Shown in pieces: positions 25,836-35,323 of a DNA stretch of 64,000 bases. Every line of letters begins with the position of its first letter. Positions within the stretch are counted from its first letter, which is position 1. A program made the translations under genes and the position numbers. Source of the stretch: JAXMAF01 sp046350555 (GTDB lineage: Bacteria; Planctomycetota; Phycisphaerae; Phycisphaerales; SM1A02). Location of the stretch: positions 1 through 64,000 of the forward strand of contig JAXMAF010000028.1 in assembly GCA_046350555.1 (NCBI GenBank), written 5' to 3'. The notes under the pieces were generated by a model, which worked only from the letters and a program-made list of their open reading frames with translations, did no database searches and was not told the origin of the DNA.

Positions 25836-28800
25836 ATGATCCGCCTTGCGTCCGCGCCGATCCTGGCGTGCTGCATCCTCGCCGTCGCGGCGCGAGCCGG
25901 GGGGTTGTACGTCGTCACCGACCTCGGCGCGCTGGCGCCCGATCACGCCAGCAACGCGTACTTCCTCAACGGCTCTGGCCAGGTGGTCGGCAGCTCCGTT
26001 GGGCCCGGCCAGACCGGACGGTCGTTCCTCTGGTCGCCCACGTCGCCCAACGGCACCGTGGGCTCGATGGTGGATCTCGGCACTCTCGGGGGAGACAGCT
26101 CGGTCGCCTACGGGATCAACGATGCTGGCCAGGTCTGTGGCTACGCCGACGACGCCCGGGGTGGTCGCTTCGCGTACGTGTGGAGTCCGTCGCGACCCAA
26201 CGGTTCGACGGGCGCAATGACGAGCCTTGGGCTGTCGCTTCCGGCGAACATCGGCGCGAGGACGGGAATCAACTCGATGGGGCAGGTCGCGGGCGGTGCG
26301 GAAGGCGACTACCCGCCGCAGCCGTTCCTTTGGACGCCGACCACGCCCAATGGTGGCATGGGCGACGCCGTCTTTGTCGGCGCCACGTACGGATACGGCA
26401 ACGGCATCAACGACACCGGTCAGTTCACCGGCTTCCTCGGCAGCGAGGCGTTCCGCTGGACGCCCACGAGGCCCAATGGCGCCACCGGCACCCTGGAGTT
26501 CATCAGCTCCGACGCGGGCCGCGACTTCTCCACTTCGCGCAGCGGGATCGGGATCAACGCCGATGGCGTCGTGGTGGGCAGCTACCAGCCCGCGGCGCTG
26601 GGCGGGCAAAGCCACGCATTCATCTGGACCTCGGACGCCGCGATCGACCTGACGCCCGCGCTCACGACCCTGAGCGACGCCTGGGCCATCAACAACCTCG
26701 GACACACCGTCGGCCGCTTCGCCCTCAACCTCGACGGCAACAACTTCCACGCGTTCCTCTATGACGGCTCGCCGACAGTGCTCGAACCGGGCCGCTTCCA
26801 CGATCTCCAGACGATCGTCGACGATCCCGACCTCGACTGGCAGTTCATCGAGGCATCTGGCATCAACGACGTTGGCCAGATCGTGGGCTACGGAAAGCAT
26901 CAGGGGCTCATCCGCGCATTCCTGTTGACGCCGGCGATCCCCAACATCACCGAAGGCGTGCTCGTCTGCGACGACGGCATCGCCCTCGCCGGTTGCGCCG
27001 TGACGATCGAGTTCTGGGATTCCGCCGGCATCGTCAAGTCGGTGACCACGACCACCGACGGAAGCGGCTACTTCTCGGCGCTCCTGTCGTGCATCGCGTC
27101 CAACAACACCGGCGAGCATTTCGTCATCTCCACGCCCTGTTGCGCGCAGTCGTGGACGATCCCGTCGACGTGCTGCTGCGGCAACCTCGGCACGCTGACG
27201 TGCGCGTCCTGCTGCCCGTTCCTCGATACGTGCTGTCGTGAGAACGACGCCTGCCCCGATGGCGCCATCGTCGAGAACGAGATCTGCGGACTGGACGCGA
27301 ACGGCGGCTGCAACTCGACGCCACCGAAGTTCCAGCAGATCGCCTGCAACGACACCATCTGCGGCGCGTTCTGGTACGACGGCTCGACGCGCGACACCGA
27401 CTGGTACGAGTTCACCCTCAGCGCGCCGCGCGCAATCGCATGGCTTGTCTGGGCCGATGTTCCCGTCGATGTGTTCGTGCTCTCGACCGAATGCCCGCCG
27501 GGAAGCATCCTCGCCACGGGCGGCGGAACGTGCCCGACGATTGCCGCGACGCCATGCCTGGCGCCGGGGACGTACCGGCTCTTCGTGGCGCCGAGCTTCA
27601 GCGCGCCGCAGCTCGACTGCGACGACCTCTTCGGCGGGTCGAAGTACCTCGCCTACCTCGACTGCGTGCCGTGCGGCTCCGTCTGCGAACCGGGCTTCGG
27701 CAGTTGCTTCGCGGCGCATCCGTGGGGCGGCTGCGACGACGCCAACTGCTGCACGACGGTCTGCTTCGGTCTGCCGCAGTGCTGCACGATCGCGTGGGAT
27801 CAGGCGTGCGTCGCCTTCGCATGGACCTTCGGCGAGTGCCAGTCGGGGTTCATGGGCTGCCCCGACGGCGGCGTGCCGACGGTCTGGGTGTGCGAAGGCG
27901 GTTGCCGCGATGGCTTCGCGACCAGCGACGGCCCTGAGCCGGCGAACAACGGCAACTGCCCATGCGCGAGCTGCATCGACTTCGACGTGGCCCAGCCGGA
28001 CAGTTGCTTCCAACACACCTTCGAGCGGTGCTGGCCGAGTTGTCCCGCCGGATGCGGGCCGTTCGCGTGCGGCGAGGTCGTCGGCGCATTCCTCGAGATC
28101 GGCCTGAAGCAGGTCTTCGGCAGTCCGTTCCCGATCGACGCCGCCGACACGCTGACGCTGCTCGACGGCGCCGACGGCTATGCGATGTTCGACCTGACGG
28201 GTCCGGGCAGCATCGTGGGCGGCGGCGGGACGATCCTGCTCGACCTCGCCAACCTTCCACCCAATCCGGGCGTGACCGACATGCTCGCGACACTGTGCGA
28301 CGGCGAGCTGACGATCGAGCTCTCCGACGATGTCGCCGTCGACTACGCGTGGCTCACGGTGATCCACTGCCCGTGCAAGTTCCAGTACCGTCCGTTCCAT
28401 GAAGGCGACGCCGACGACGGCTTCACGTCACCGACGGCGGCGCACCCCGATCCGAGTCTCGTGAACCACGTGAACACGCTCGGTGGCGTCGTCGATTCCA
28501 CGTACGACACGATCCTCTGCAATCGATGGTTCCTGGAGTCCTTCGACAACCTGCCGTCGTGCACCGACGCCGCGACGCTCATCGTGGGACTGAGGAAGCA
28601 GTGCCCGCCCGACTGCGGCCAATCCGACGACACGATCTCGCTCGAGCTGGTGCAGCAGTGCGGCAAGGTCTACGGCTGGTCGATGCCCTTCTCGCAGCTC
28701 GCGGCGTACATGTCGACGCCGACGATCGGTTGCACCGCGACGACCGTGCTGACGCTCGACCTGGCCAACCTTCCGCCCGACGCCAACAACGTGACCAACG

Positions 28801-29060
28801 TGGTCCGGCTTCTGCTCGATGGCCGGCTGGACATCCTGATCGAGGACGACACCGCGGTCGATTACATCTACCTCTATCCGACCGTGTGCGACTGCTGCGA
28901 CGGCGACGTCGACGGCGACGGCGAGATCGACGGCGCGGACCTTGGCCAGCTCCTGGCCAACTGGAACGGTTCGGGCATCGGCGATCTCAACGGCGATGGC
29001 GTCGTCAACGGCGCCGACCTGGGGCTCGTGCTGTCGGCGTGGGGACCCTGCGGCGGATGA
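25836..29060 (+). CDS. Large secreted HAF-repeat protein with dockerin-like tail
   Basis: 1,074 residues from ATG 25836; signal peptide cleaves near A-R-A (residue 20). Residues ~25-370 hold six to seven HAF-type repeats (pattern D-L-G-x-L-G ... A-Y-G-I-N-D-x-G-Q-V-x-G ... F-L-W-x-P), probably a beta-propeller. A SdrB-like Ig segment ('DDGIALAGCAVTIEFWDSAG') follows. The middle third is extremely Cys-rich (clusters such as CCPFLDTCC and CDDANCCTTVC), suggesting many disulfides. Two homologous blocks end in 'LLDLANLPPNPGVTDMLATL' and 'LTLDLANLPPDANNVTNVV'. The last ~55 residues are a dockerin-like pair. Likely an exported surface or matrix protein; function unknown. Confidence 0.85.
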   Translation: MIRLASAPILACCILAVAARAGGLYVVTDLGALAPDHASNAYFLNGSGQVVGSSVGPGQTGRSFLWSPTSPNGTVGSMVDLGTLGGDSSVAYGINDAGQVCGYADDARGGRFAYVWSPSRPNGSTGAMTSLGLSLPANIGARTGINSMGQVAGGAEGDYPPQPFLWTPTTPNGGMGDAVFVGATYGYGNGINDTGQFTGFLGSEAFRWTPTRPNGATGTLEFISSDAGRDFSTSRSGIGINADGVVVGSYQPAALGGQSHAFIWTSDAAIDLTPALTTLSDAWAINNLGHTVGRFALNLDGNNFHAFLYDGSPTVLEPGRFHDLQTIVDDPDLDWQFIEASGINDVGQIVGYGKHQGLIRAFLLTPAIPNITEGVLVCDDGIALAGCAVTIEFWDSAGIVKSVTTTTDGSGYFSALLSCIASNNTGEHFVISTPCCAQSWTIPSTCCCGNLGTLTCASCCPFLDTCCRENDACPDGAIVENEICGLDANGGCNSTPPKFQQIACNDTICGAFWYDGSTRDTDWYEFTLSAPRAIAWLVWADVPVDVFVLSTECPPGSILATGGGTCPTIAATPCLAPGTYRLFVAPSFSAPQLDCDDLFGGSKYLAYLDCVPCGSVCEPGFGSCFAAHPWGGCDDANCCTTVCFGLPQCCTIAWDQACVAFAWTFGECQSGFMGCPDGGVPTVWVCEGGCRDGFATSDGPEPANNGNCPCASCIDFDVAQPDSCFQHTFERCWPSCPAGCGPFACGEVVGAFLEIGLKQVFGSPFPIDAADTLTLLDGADGYAMFDLTGPGSIVGGGGTILLDLANLPPNPGVTDMLATLCDGELTIELSDDVAVDYAWLTVIHCPCKFQYRPFHEGDADDGFTSPTAAHPDPSLVNHVNTLGGVVDSTYDTILCNRWFLESFDNLPSCTDAATLIVGLRKQCPPDCGQSDDTISLELVQQCGKVYGWSMPFSQLAAYMSTPTIGCTATTVLTLDLANLPPDANNVTNVVRLLLDGRLDILIEDDTAVDYIYLYPTVCDCCDGDVDGDGEIDGADLGQLLANWNGSGIGDLNGDGVVNGADLGLVLSAWGPCGG

Positions 29061-29093
29061 GGCGCGGCGCGCGAGTCAACCCGCACGGGCTTC

Positions 29094-29197
29094 ATACGGA
29101 CTCCAGTCGACCTCCATGCGTTCAACCCCTTGCCCACAGCGGCGTCTCGCGGCGGCATTGGGTTGGGCGCGGCGCGCGAGTCGACGGGAACGCGCAT
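29094..29197 (-). repeat. Dispersed repeat, copy 5 (reverse)
   Basis: Reverse copy between convergent genes, ending exactly at the first base of the phoU stop codon. A second partial piece (GCGCGAGTCAACCCGCACG) lies just before it at 29069-29088. Confidence 0.88.
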
Positions 29198-29853
29198 CAC
29201 ACCTTCGAATGCCGCACGATCTCTCCCTCGATGAGGAAGATCACGTCGCCGGCGATGTTGTTGGCGAGGTCGCCGATGCGCTCGAACTTCTGCGCGGCCG
29301 AGAGGATGTCGATCACCGACTGCGTCGCCTCCGGGTTCCTCGGCATCTCGGTGCGGGCCCAGTGGAAGACCTCGCGCCGCAGGTCGTCGACCCGCTCGTC
29401 CGCGGCGCGCACCTGCCGGCAGAGCGCCGCGTCCTCGCTGCCCATGGCGGCCAAGGCGTCGGAGAGCATGTTCCTCGCCGCCTGGCCGATGTCCAGGAGC
29501 GCCTGCGGCAGCTCGACGGCGGGGAGGATGTTGATCGAGATGACCCGCTTGGCGATGCTGCGCGCCAGGTCGCCGACGCGCTCGAGCTGTCCGTCGATCC
29601 GCATCACCGCGAGGACGAATCGAAGGTCGCCGGCCACCGGACTTCCCAGGGCGAGGATCCGCAGGCACTCCGACTCGATCCGCACCTCGAGCTCGTCGAT
29701 CTCCTTGTCGCCGCCCTTGATCTGCCGCGCCAGCTCCACGTCGCCGTTGAGCAGCGCCTCGACGACGCCACGGACGCGCTGCTCCACGATGGCGCCCATG
29801 TTGAGGATCTCGCGGCGGAGATTGAGGAGTTCTTTGTGGAGGTCGAGGGCCAA
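29197..29853 (-). CDS. phoU: Phosphate transport regulator PhoU
   Basis: 218 residues, two three-helix PhoU repeats with metal-binding motifs E/D-x-x-x-D: 'KGGDKEIDELEVRIESECLR' and 'RAADERVDDLRREV'; 'QLERVGDLARSIAKR' and 'KFERIGDLANNIAGD' mark the repeat pair. It links the Pst transporter with the PhoR kinase to shut off the response when phosphate is plentiful. Starts at TTG 29853 with GGAG 6 nt upstream. Last gene of the pst cluster. Confidence 0.93.
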   Translation of the reverse strand: MALDLHKELLNLRREILNMGAIVEQRVRGVVEALLNGDVELARQIKGGDKEIDELEVRIESECLRILALGSPVAGDLRFVLAVMRIDGQLERVGDLARSIAKRVISINILPAVELPQALLDIGQAARNMLSDALAAMGSEDAALCRQVRAADERVDDLRREVFHWARTEMPRNPEATQSVIDILSAAQKFERIGDLANNIAGDVIFLIEGEIVRHSKV

Positions 29854-29887
29854 GTGGGGCTCCGGGGGGAGGGGGGGGCGGCGGGGG

Positions 29888-29957
29888 AGTATTGGTTGCT
29901 GGTTGCTGGTTATTAGTTACTGGTTACTGGTTACTGGTTACTGGTTATTGGTTGCGG
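29888..29957. repeat. Heptanucleotide tandem repeat (GGTTACT)
   Basis: About nine copies of a 7-bp unit, GGTTACT with GGTTGCT and GGTTATT variants, in the gap between pstB and phoU. It is preceded by a G-rich run (29862-29888). AT-rich compared with its surroundings. Confidence 0.9.
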
Positions 29958-29968
29958 GTTTGCGGCCA

Positions 29969-30988
29969 TCATCCGAACCGTCCGGTCACGTAGTCCTGCG
30001 TGTCCTTGCGCCGGGGGTTCTGGAAGATGGCTTCGGTCGGACCGTACTCGACCAGTCGGCCCAGGTACATGAAGGCGGTGTAGTCGCTGACCCGTGCGGC
30101 CTGTTGCATGTTGTGCGTGACGATCAGCACGGTGTAGCTGCCGCGGAGCTGCTGGATCAGCTCCTCGACCTTGGCGGTCGCGACGGGATCGAGCGCCGAG
30201 CACGGTTCGTCCATGAGGAGGATCTCGGGCCGCGTCGCGACGGCCCGCGCGATGCACAGCCGCTGCTGCTGGCCGCCCGAGAGGGCCAGGGCGCTCTCGT
30301 GCAGGCGGTCCTTCACCTCGTCCCACAGGGCCGCCTCGCGCAGCGAGCGCTCGCACACCTCCGCGAGCGTCGCGCGACGGCCCTCGCCGGCGATGCGCAG
30401 CCCGTAGACGACGTTCTCGAAGATCGACTTCGGGAAGGGATTGCTCTTCTGGAAGACCATCCCGATGCGCTTGCGCAGCGCGATCACGTCGATGTCCGGA
30501 CCGAAGATCGGGACGCCGCTGATGCACATCTGTCCCGTGGTCGTCACGTTGTCGATCAGGTCGTTGAGCCGGTTCACGCTCCGCAGCAACGTGCTCTTGC
30601 CGCAGCCGGAGGGGCCGATCAGCGCCACGACCTTGTTGTGCGGCACGTTCATCGAGACGTTGTGCAGCGCCTTCTTCGCGCCATAGAAGAGCGAGAAGTC
30701 GCTCACCGTCAGGACGTGCGGGGCGTCCTGGTCGACGGACTCGTGGGTGAGCGACTCCACCGCCTTGTTCTGCTGGATCGCCTGCATCACCGAGCCGGCC
30801 GACTCGTCGGCGGAGACGAAGCGGCGCGACCGGTCGGCGAGCACGCTGCCGGAAGGAATCGGCGCCTCGGCGCGGCGCAGCGGGTCCGGCATCGCGTGCG
30901 AGGGCTCGGCGCGATCGGCGCCCGCTGCGGCGTGGGCGGGGTTGGGTGTTGGAGTCGACTTCGTCATTGGCGCGACCTCGACCGGCAT
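29969..30988 (-). CDS. pstB: Phosphate ABC transporter ATPase PstB
   Basis: 339 residues from ATG 30988, which overlaps the pstA stop; ATG 30967 is also in frame. Walker A IGPSGCGKST, Q-loop 'IGMVFQKSNPFPKSIFENV' (the PstB-specific NPFP), signature LSGGQQQRLCIARAV, Walker B ILLMDEPCSALDP and 'VTHNMQQAARVSD' all match PstB. It has an ~85-residue N-terminal extension rich in Pro, Ala and Ser beyond the usual ~255-residue protein. It energises phosphate uptake through PstC-PstA. Confidence 0.93.
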   Translation of the reverse strand: MPVEVAPMTKSTPTPNPAHAAAGADRAEPSHAMPDPLRRAEAPIPSGSVLADRSRRFVSADESAGSVMQAIQQNKAVESLTHESVDQDAPHVLTVSDFSLFYGAKKALHNVSMNVPHNKVVALIGPSGCGKSTLLRSVNRLNDLIDNVTTTGQMCISGVPIFGPDIDVIALRKRIGMVFQKSNPFPKSIFENVVYGLRIAGEGRRATLAEVCERSLREAALWDEVKDRLHESALALSGGQQQRLCIARAVATRPEILLMDEPCSALDPVATAKVEELIQQLRGSYTVLIVTHNMQQAARVSDYTAFMYLGRLVEYGPTEAIFQNPRRKDTQDYVTGRFG

Positions 30989-32667
30989 CAGAATGCTCCT
31001 GTAGCGTACTTGCGGCGCAGCCGTTCGCGGATGACGATTGCGCCAAGATTCATCGAGACCACGAGGATGATCAGCAGCAGGGTCGTCGCGAAGACCATTG
31101 GCCGGGCGGCGTCGGAGTCGGGCGACTGGAACCCCACGTCGTAGATGTGGAATCCAAGGTGCATGAACTTCCGGTCCAGGTGCAGGAACGGAAAGGTGGT
31201 GTCCATCGGCAGCGTCGGCGCGAGCTTCACGACCCCCGTGATCATGAGCGGCGCGACCTCGCCGGCGCCGCGTGCCATCGCGAGGATCATGCCCGTGATG
31301 ATGCCCGGCGCCGCGGCGGGAAGGACGACGCGCTGGATGGTCTGCCACTTGCTCGCGCCGCATGCCAGCGACCCTTCGCGCACGCCGCGGCTGACCGCGG
31401 CGAGCGACTCCTCGGTGGCGACGATCACCACCGGCACGGTCATGAGCGCCAGCGTCAGCGACGCCCAGAGGATGCCGCCGGTGCCGAAGACCGGCCCCTC
31501 GTTGTCCGGGTAGAAGAGCCGGTCGATGCCGCCGCCGAGCACGTAGACGAAGAAGCCGAGGCCGAAGACGCCGAAGACGATCGACGGCACGCCGGCGAGG
31601 TTGTTGATGGCGATCCGCACGGCGCGCACGAGCGGGCCGTCCCTGGCGTACTCGCGCAGGTAGATGGCCGCGATGACGCCGAACGGCGTGACGGCGACGC
31701 TGAGGATGAGCGTCATCACGAAGGTGCCGAAGATGGCGGGGAAGATGCCGCCCTCGGTGTTCGCCTCGCGCGGATCCTCGCTGACGAACGCCCAGACGTT
31801 CGCGAGGAAGACCCCGACGCGCTGGATCGTCGAGAGCGTGTTCGGCGTCGACGCCGCGACGACGTCGCTCACCGGGATCGTCTTCTCGCGCCCGTTGAAG
31901 ATGACATAGGTCAGCGTCTGCTCGCCCTGCCTCGCGCGCAGCGTCCGCGCCTCGGCGGCGAGCGTTTCGTACGACGCCTGGAGGTCCGCGGTGCGGGCCT
32001 CGATGCCAGCGAGCGCCGCGGCCGGGACGGCGCCTCCGCCGGCGGCGCGCTCCAGCCGGCGCTTCTCGCGGCGCAGCTCCTGCATCGACGAGTTGATCGC
32101 GCCGATCTCGTCCTTCTCGATGCGCTCGATCTCGGCCCGTCGGGCGTTGCCTTGCGCGACGAGCTCCCGCAGCGCCGGAAGGAGCGCGACGCCCGAGTCG
32201 CGCGGCGCCTCGCCCTCGGCGCCCGCCCGTCCGATCGCCACGAGCCGCGCGAAGGCGGGGCCGTACTCGGTGCGCTCGAGCCGGACGATGTCGGCGGGGT
32301 GCGAGATGGACGTCACCTCGCTGGCGTCGATGTAGAGGAATCCGTTGCCGAGCAGGTCCTTGCTTCCAACCTGGACCTTGTACTCCAGGGCGCGCCGGCC
32401 CTTCTCGTCGAGTGGTCCGGTCCGCTTCTCCTCGAGCGAGAGGATCGCGCCCTCGATGAACTCGGTCTTGAACGTCTCCCGCCCGGCGTCGGTGAGCGCG
32501 AGCCGCGCGATGCGCGGCGGCCAGAAGGCCTTGACGCCGTTGACGAGGATGATCGCGAGCAGCCCCGTGATCATGGCGAGGCCGAGGACCAGCCCCATCC
32601 CGGTGAGCCACACCAGCGGCTCTCCGGAGCCGGTGCGAGGTCGATGATGTGTGCTGCTTCCGGCCAT
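30988..32667 (-). CDS. pstA: Phosphate ABC transporter permease PstA, long form
   Basis: 559 residues. TM1 (~residues 22-45) is followed by a ~250-residue insert with a coiled coil ('NARRAEIERIEKDEIGAINS', 'RREKRRLERAA') before the permease core ('FGTFVMTLILSVAVTPFGVIA', 'NNLAGVPSIVFGVFGLGFF', 'LACGASKWQTIQRVVLPAAAPG' with the EAA loop). Long PstA proteins with such inserts are known in proteobacteria and planctomycetes. Start at 32667 avoids the repetitive tract upstream. Its stop overlaps the pstB start by one base. Confidence 0.9.
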   Translation of the reverse strand: MAGSSTHHRPRTGSGEPLVWLTGMGLVLGLAMITGLLAIILVNGVKAFWPPRIARLALTDAGRETFKTEFIEGAILSLEEKRTGPLDEKGRRALEYKVQVGSKDLLGNGFLYIDASEVTSISHPADIVRLERTEYGPAFARLVAIGRAGAEGEAPRDSGVALLPALRELVAQGNARRAEIERIEKDEIGAINSSMQELRREKRRLERAAGGGAVPAAALAGIEARTADLQASYETLAAEARTLRARQGEQTLTYVIFNGREKTIPVSDVVAASTPNTLSTIQRVGVFLANVWAFVSEDPREANTEGGIFPAIFGTFVMTLILSVAVTPFGVIAAIYLREYARDGPLVRAVRIAINNLAGVPSIVFGVFGLGFFVYVLGGGIDRLFYPDNEGPVFGTGGILWASLTLALMTVPVVIVATEESLAAVSRGVREGSLACGASKWQTIQRVVLPAAAPGIITGMILAMARGAGEVAPLMITGVVKLAPTLPMDTTFPFLHLDRKFMHLGFHIYDVGFQSPDSDAARPMVFATTLLLIILVVSMNLGAIVIRERLRRKYATGAF

Positions 32668-32685
32668 GAGTCGTCGGCGCGCCGC

Positions 32686-32736
32686 CCGATCCCGAACCCC
32701 GAGTCCCGAACCCCGAGTCCCGAGTCCCGGGTCCTT
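32686..32736. repeat. Short tandem repeat (CCCGAACCCCGAGT type)
   Basis: Imperfect copies of CCCGAACCCCGAGT and CCCGAGT in the gap between pstC and pstA. Confidence 0.8.
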
Positions 32737-32751
32737 CGCTTCCCGTCCCAC

Positions 32752-35154
32752 CTACGCCGTCCGGTACTTCTTCCTCAGGTGCTGCCGCAGCACCTCCGCC
32801 AGCGTGTTCACGATGAACGTCATGAGGAAGAGCAGCATCGCCCCGAGGAAGAGGGCGCGGTAGAGCGTGCCGCCCTCCGGCGCCTCGGGCAGCTCGACCG
32901 CGATGTTCGCCGAGAGGGTGCGCATGCCCGAGAAGATGTTGAAGTTCATGATCGGCGTGTTGCCGGTCGCCATGAGCACGATCATCGTCTCGCCGACCGC
33001 GCGGCCCAGCCCGACCATCAGCGCCGAGAAGATGCCTGCGGAGGCGGTGGGAAGCACCACGCCGATCGCCGTCTGCCAGCGCGTCGCGCCGAGGGCCAGC
33101 GAGCCCGAGCGGAGGTTCTGCGGAACGTTCGAGAGCGAATCCTCGGCGATCGTGAAGAGGATCGGAATGACCGCGATTCCCATCGCGAACCCGACGATGA
33201 GCGCGTTGCGCTGCTGGAAGTCGGCGCCGGTGAACGCGGGCCACCAGAGCCGGAAGTCGGCGACGCGCTGATGCGTGACCGGGTCCACGACCGTGAAGAA
33301 CGTGCGCTCGAGGACGGGACCGAGCGCCCAGCTCGCCGCGATGGCTGCCAGCAGTCCCAGCGAAAGCGCGCCGAGCTCGCCGAAGAGCCCCATGCGGTTG
33401 CGCATCCGCATGGGCATGCGCGGCCAGAGCGCGCCCAGCAGGAGCGCCGCCGCGGGCACGAGGATCAGGATCGCCAGCACCGACGGCACGCGCGTCTCGA
33501 CTAGCGGCGCCAGCCACAGCGCCGCGATGAAGCCGAGCACGACCGATGGCAGCGAGGCCATGATCTCCATCGCGGGCTTCACGAAGGTCCGGACCTTCCA
33601 GTGGGCGAACTGCGACGTGTAGAGCGCCGCGGTGAGCGCCACGGGAACCGCGAAGAGCATCGCGTACAGGGTGCCCTTGATGGTGCCGATCAGCAGCGGA
33701 ACCATCGAGAGCTTCGGCTCGAAGTCGTCGGTGCCTCCGGTGGACTGCCACTCGAACCTCGGCGCGTCGCTTCCCTCGTACCAGATCCTTCCGAAGAACG
33801 CCTTGAAGCCGGCCTCCGGATGGGGATCGTGCAGCGCGTACTCGTGGAGGATCGCGTCGTCGCCGAGGAAGAAGATGCGGTCGTTCTTGCCGCTGATCGT
33901 CGAGAGCCGCGGCGCAAAGGGCAGTTGCTCGTGCCAGCGGACCGATTCGGTGGTCGAGAAGCGCAGTGACGCGTCGCGCCGCGAGGTGAGCAGGAACGCC
34001 TTCGTCCGGATGCTCTTCGCCCACGTGCTCGGAGCGCCCGCCAGCGCGGGGAAGTTGGGCTTGGTGAGACCCCAGACGCGCGTTCCCGGGTCCGGGGGAA
34101 GCTCGCTGCTGAAGTCGGTGACGGCCGCGGGCGCCGCCGTCGTCGCTGTGCCGTCGGCGTCCCGGACGACGCTGGGCGAGAAGACGCTGAAGACGCGGTT
34201 GACGCCCGAGTCGTTCACGAACGCCACCGACGCGTCGCCGAAGATGAACTCCGCCAGCGCGATGCGCTGGTCGCGGGGATCGGGCATGTCGGCGAAGGGC
34301 TTGAACCGCTGGCGCAGCTCGAACTCCTCGCCCGCGAGGAAGAAGTAGTCGACCTCGCCCCGATCGGTGACGACCAGCACGCTGTCGCCCTTTCCGCTGG
34401 CCAGGACCCGCTGCGGAACGCCACCGAGCTTCGCGGTGATGTCGACGTTGCCCTTCACGAACGGCTTGCCGCTGCCCGTCAGCGTCCGGCGCTGGCCGAT
34501 GAGCAGGGCGTGCACCTCGCGAGCGCCGGCCCGTTCGACGATCACCGCGAGCACCTTGTCGCCGCCCGAGTCGCCGTAGTCGACGTCGACCACGCGCGAG
34601 TCCTCGGGCGCGACGCGGAGCGGCTCGCCGACGACCGTCTTCTCCTCGATGGTGCGTCGGCCGTCGGCGAACTCCGACGAGTAGTTCACGTCGACCAGCG
34701 AGACGCGGCCGTCGTCCGTTCCCATGAGCAGCGTGTTGGTCGCCGCCCGGAGCCGGACGACGCCGATCGCGGCGCCGATCTCCTTCGCGACGTCGATCGT
34801 CTGGACGAGTCGGTCGGTCTTCAAGTCGACGAAGGTGATCGTTCCGTCGTCGCGGACGAGTCCGGGCAGCTCCGACCATTCGTCGACCAGCAGGACCGCG
34901 TAGTCGCCCGGCGGAACCGGATGATCGGCGACCGGCGAGACGCTCGCGCCCCGGAAGAGGGGCATGATCTGGACCAGGATGAAGAGGAAGATGCCGAGGA
35001 CGGCGACGATGATGCCGATGCCGCCCGCCTGGATCAGCACCGACATGGCGCCGTCCACGATCTTCACCGATCGCGCGACGGCGAAGCGGTTGTCCGGCGA
35101 CGCGCCCGGGGATGACGAAGGCGTTGCGCCGGCTGGACCGGGGACGGAGGGCAT
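32752..35154 (-). CDS. pstC: Phosphate ABC transporter permease PstC with large extracytoplasmic domain
   Basis: 800 residues. TM1 at ~residues 40-66 ('IIVAVLGIFLFILVQIMPLF') is followed by a ~420-residue extracytoplasmic region with beta-propeller-like strands ('VLLVDEWSELPGLVRDDGTI', 'LLMGTDDGRVSLVDV', 'VLVVTDRGEVDYFFLAGEEF'). The C-terminal permease core has 'MVPLLIGTIKGTLYAMLFAV', 'MEIMASLPSVVLGFIAALWL' and the EAA loop 'LALGATRWQTAIGVVLPTAS'. Such long PstC forms occur beside long PstA forms. Its start codon is adjacent to a copy of the dispersed repeat. Confidence 0.92.
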   Translation of the reverse strand: MPSVPGPAGATPSSSPGASPDNRFAVARSVKIVDGAMSVLIQAGGIGIIVAVLGIFLFILVQIMPLFRGASVSPVADHPVPPGDYAVLLVDEWSELPGLVRDDGTITFVDLKTDRLVQTIDVAKEIGAAIGVVRLRAATNTLLMGTDDGRVSLVDVNYSSEFADGRRTIEEKTVVGEPLRVAPEDSRVVDVDYGDSGGDKVLAVIVERAGAREVHALLIGQRRTLTGSGKPFVKGNVDITAKLGGVPQRVLASGKGDSVLVVTDRGEVDYFFLAGEEFELRQRFKPFADMPDPRDQRIALAEFIFGDASVAFVNDSGVNRVFSVFSPSVVRDADGTATTAAPAAVTDFSSELPPDPGTRVWGLTKPNFPALAGAPSTWAKSIRTKAFLLTSRRDASLRFSTTESVRWHEQLPFAPRLSTISGKNDRIFFLGDDAILHEYALHDPHPEAGFKAFFGRIWYEGSDAPRFEWQSTGGTDDFEPKLSMVPLLIGTIKGTLYAMLFAVPVALTAALYTSQFAHWKVRTFVKPAMEIMASLPSVVLGFIAALWLAPLVETRVPSVLAILILVPAAALLLGALWPRMPMRMRNRMGLFGELGALSLGLLAAIAASWALGPVLERTFFTVVDPVTHQRVADFRLWWPAFTGADFQQRNALIVGFAMGIAVIPILFTIAEDSLSNVPQNLRSGSLALGATRWQTAIGVVLPTASAGIFSALMVGLGRAVGETMIVLMATGNTPIMNFNIFSGMRTLSANIAVELPEAPEGGTLYRALFLGAMLLFLMTFIVNTLAEVLRQHLRKKYRTA

Positions 35155-35155
35155 G

Positions 35156-35256
35156 GTTCGCGTCGCAGTCGAGTCTCGCGCCTCCGTCCGGCCCGACCCC
35201 GCACGCCGCGGCGGGGCGGCGGGGTCGAACGCATGGAGGTCCGCTGGAATCCGGAT
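35156..35256 (+). repeat. Dispersed repeat, copy 6 (forward, diverged)
   Basis: Forward copy between pstS and pstC. The GTCGAACGCATGGAGGTC core and CTGGAATCCGGAT end are intact, the middle is GC-shifted. It starts two bases from the pstC ATG. Confidence 0.8.
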
Positions 35257-35323
35257 GAGATGAGGTCCGCCCGGATCTTCGCCGGGGCCGCGCTTCCCCG
35301 CAAGAAGCCCGTCGCTGCCGCGC

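Noticed and set aside
25785..28400. 871-codon minus-strand frame opposite the HAF-repeat gene
   Set aside because: No recognisable protein features; the plus strand has a signal peptide, repeats and a dockerin tail.
30946..33504. 852-codon plus-strand frame opposite pstA and pstC
   Set aside because: Composition is charged and featureless; pstA and pstC on the minus strand account for the region.
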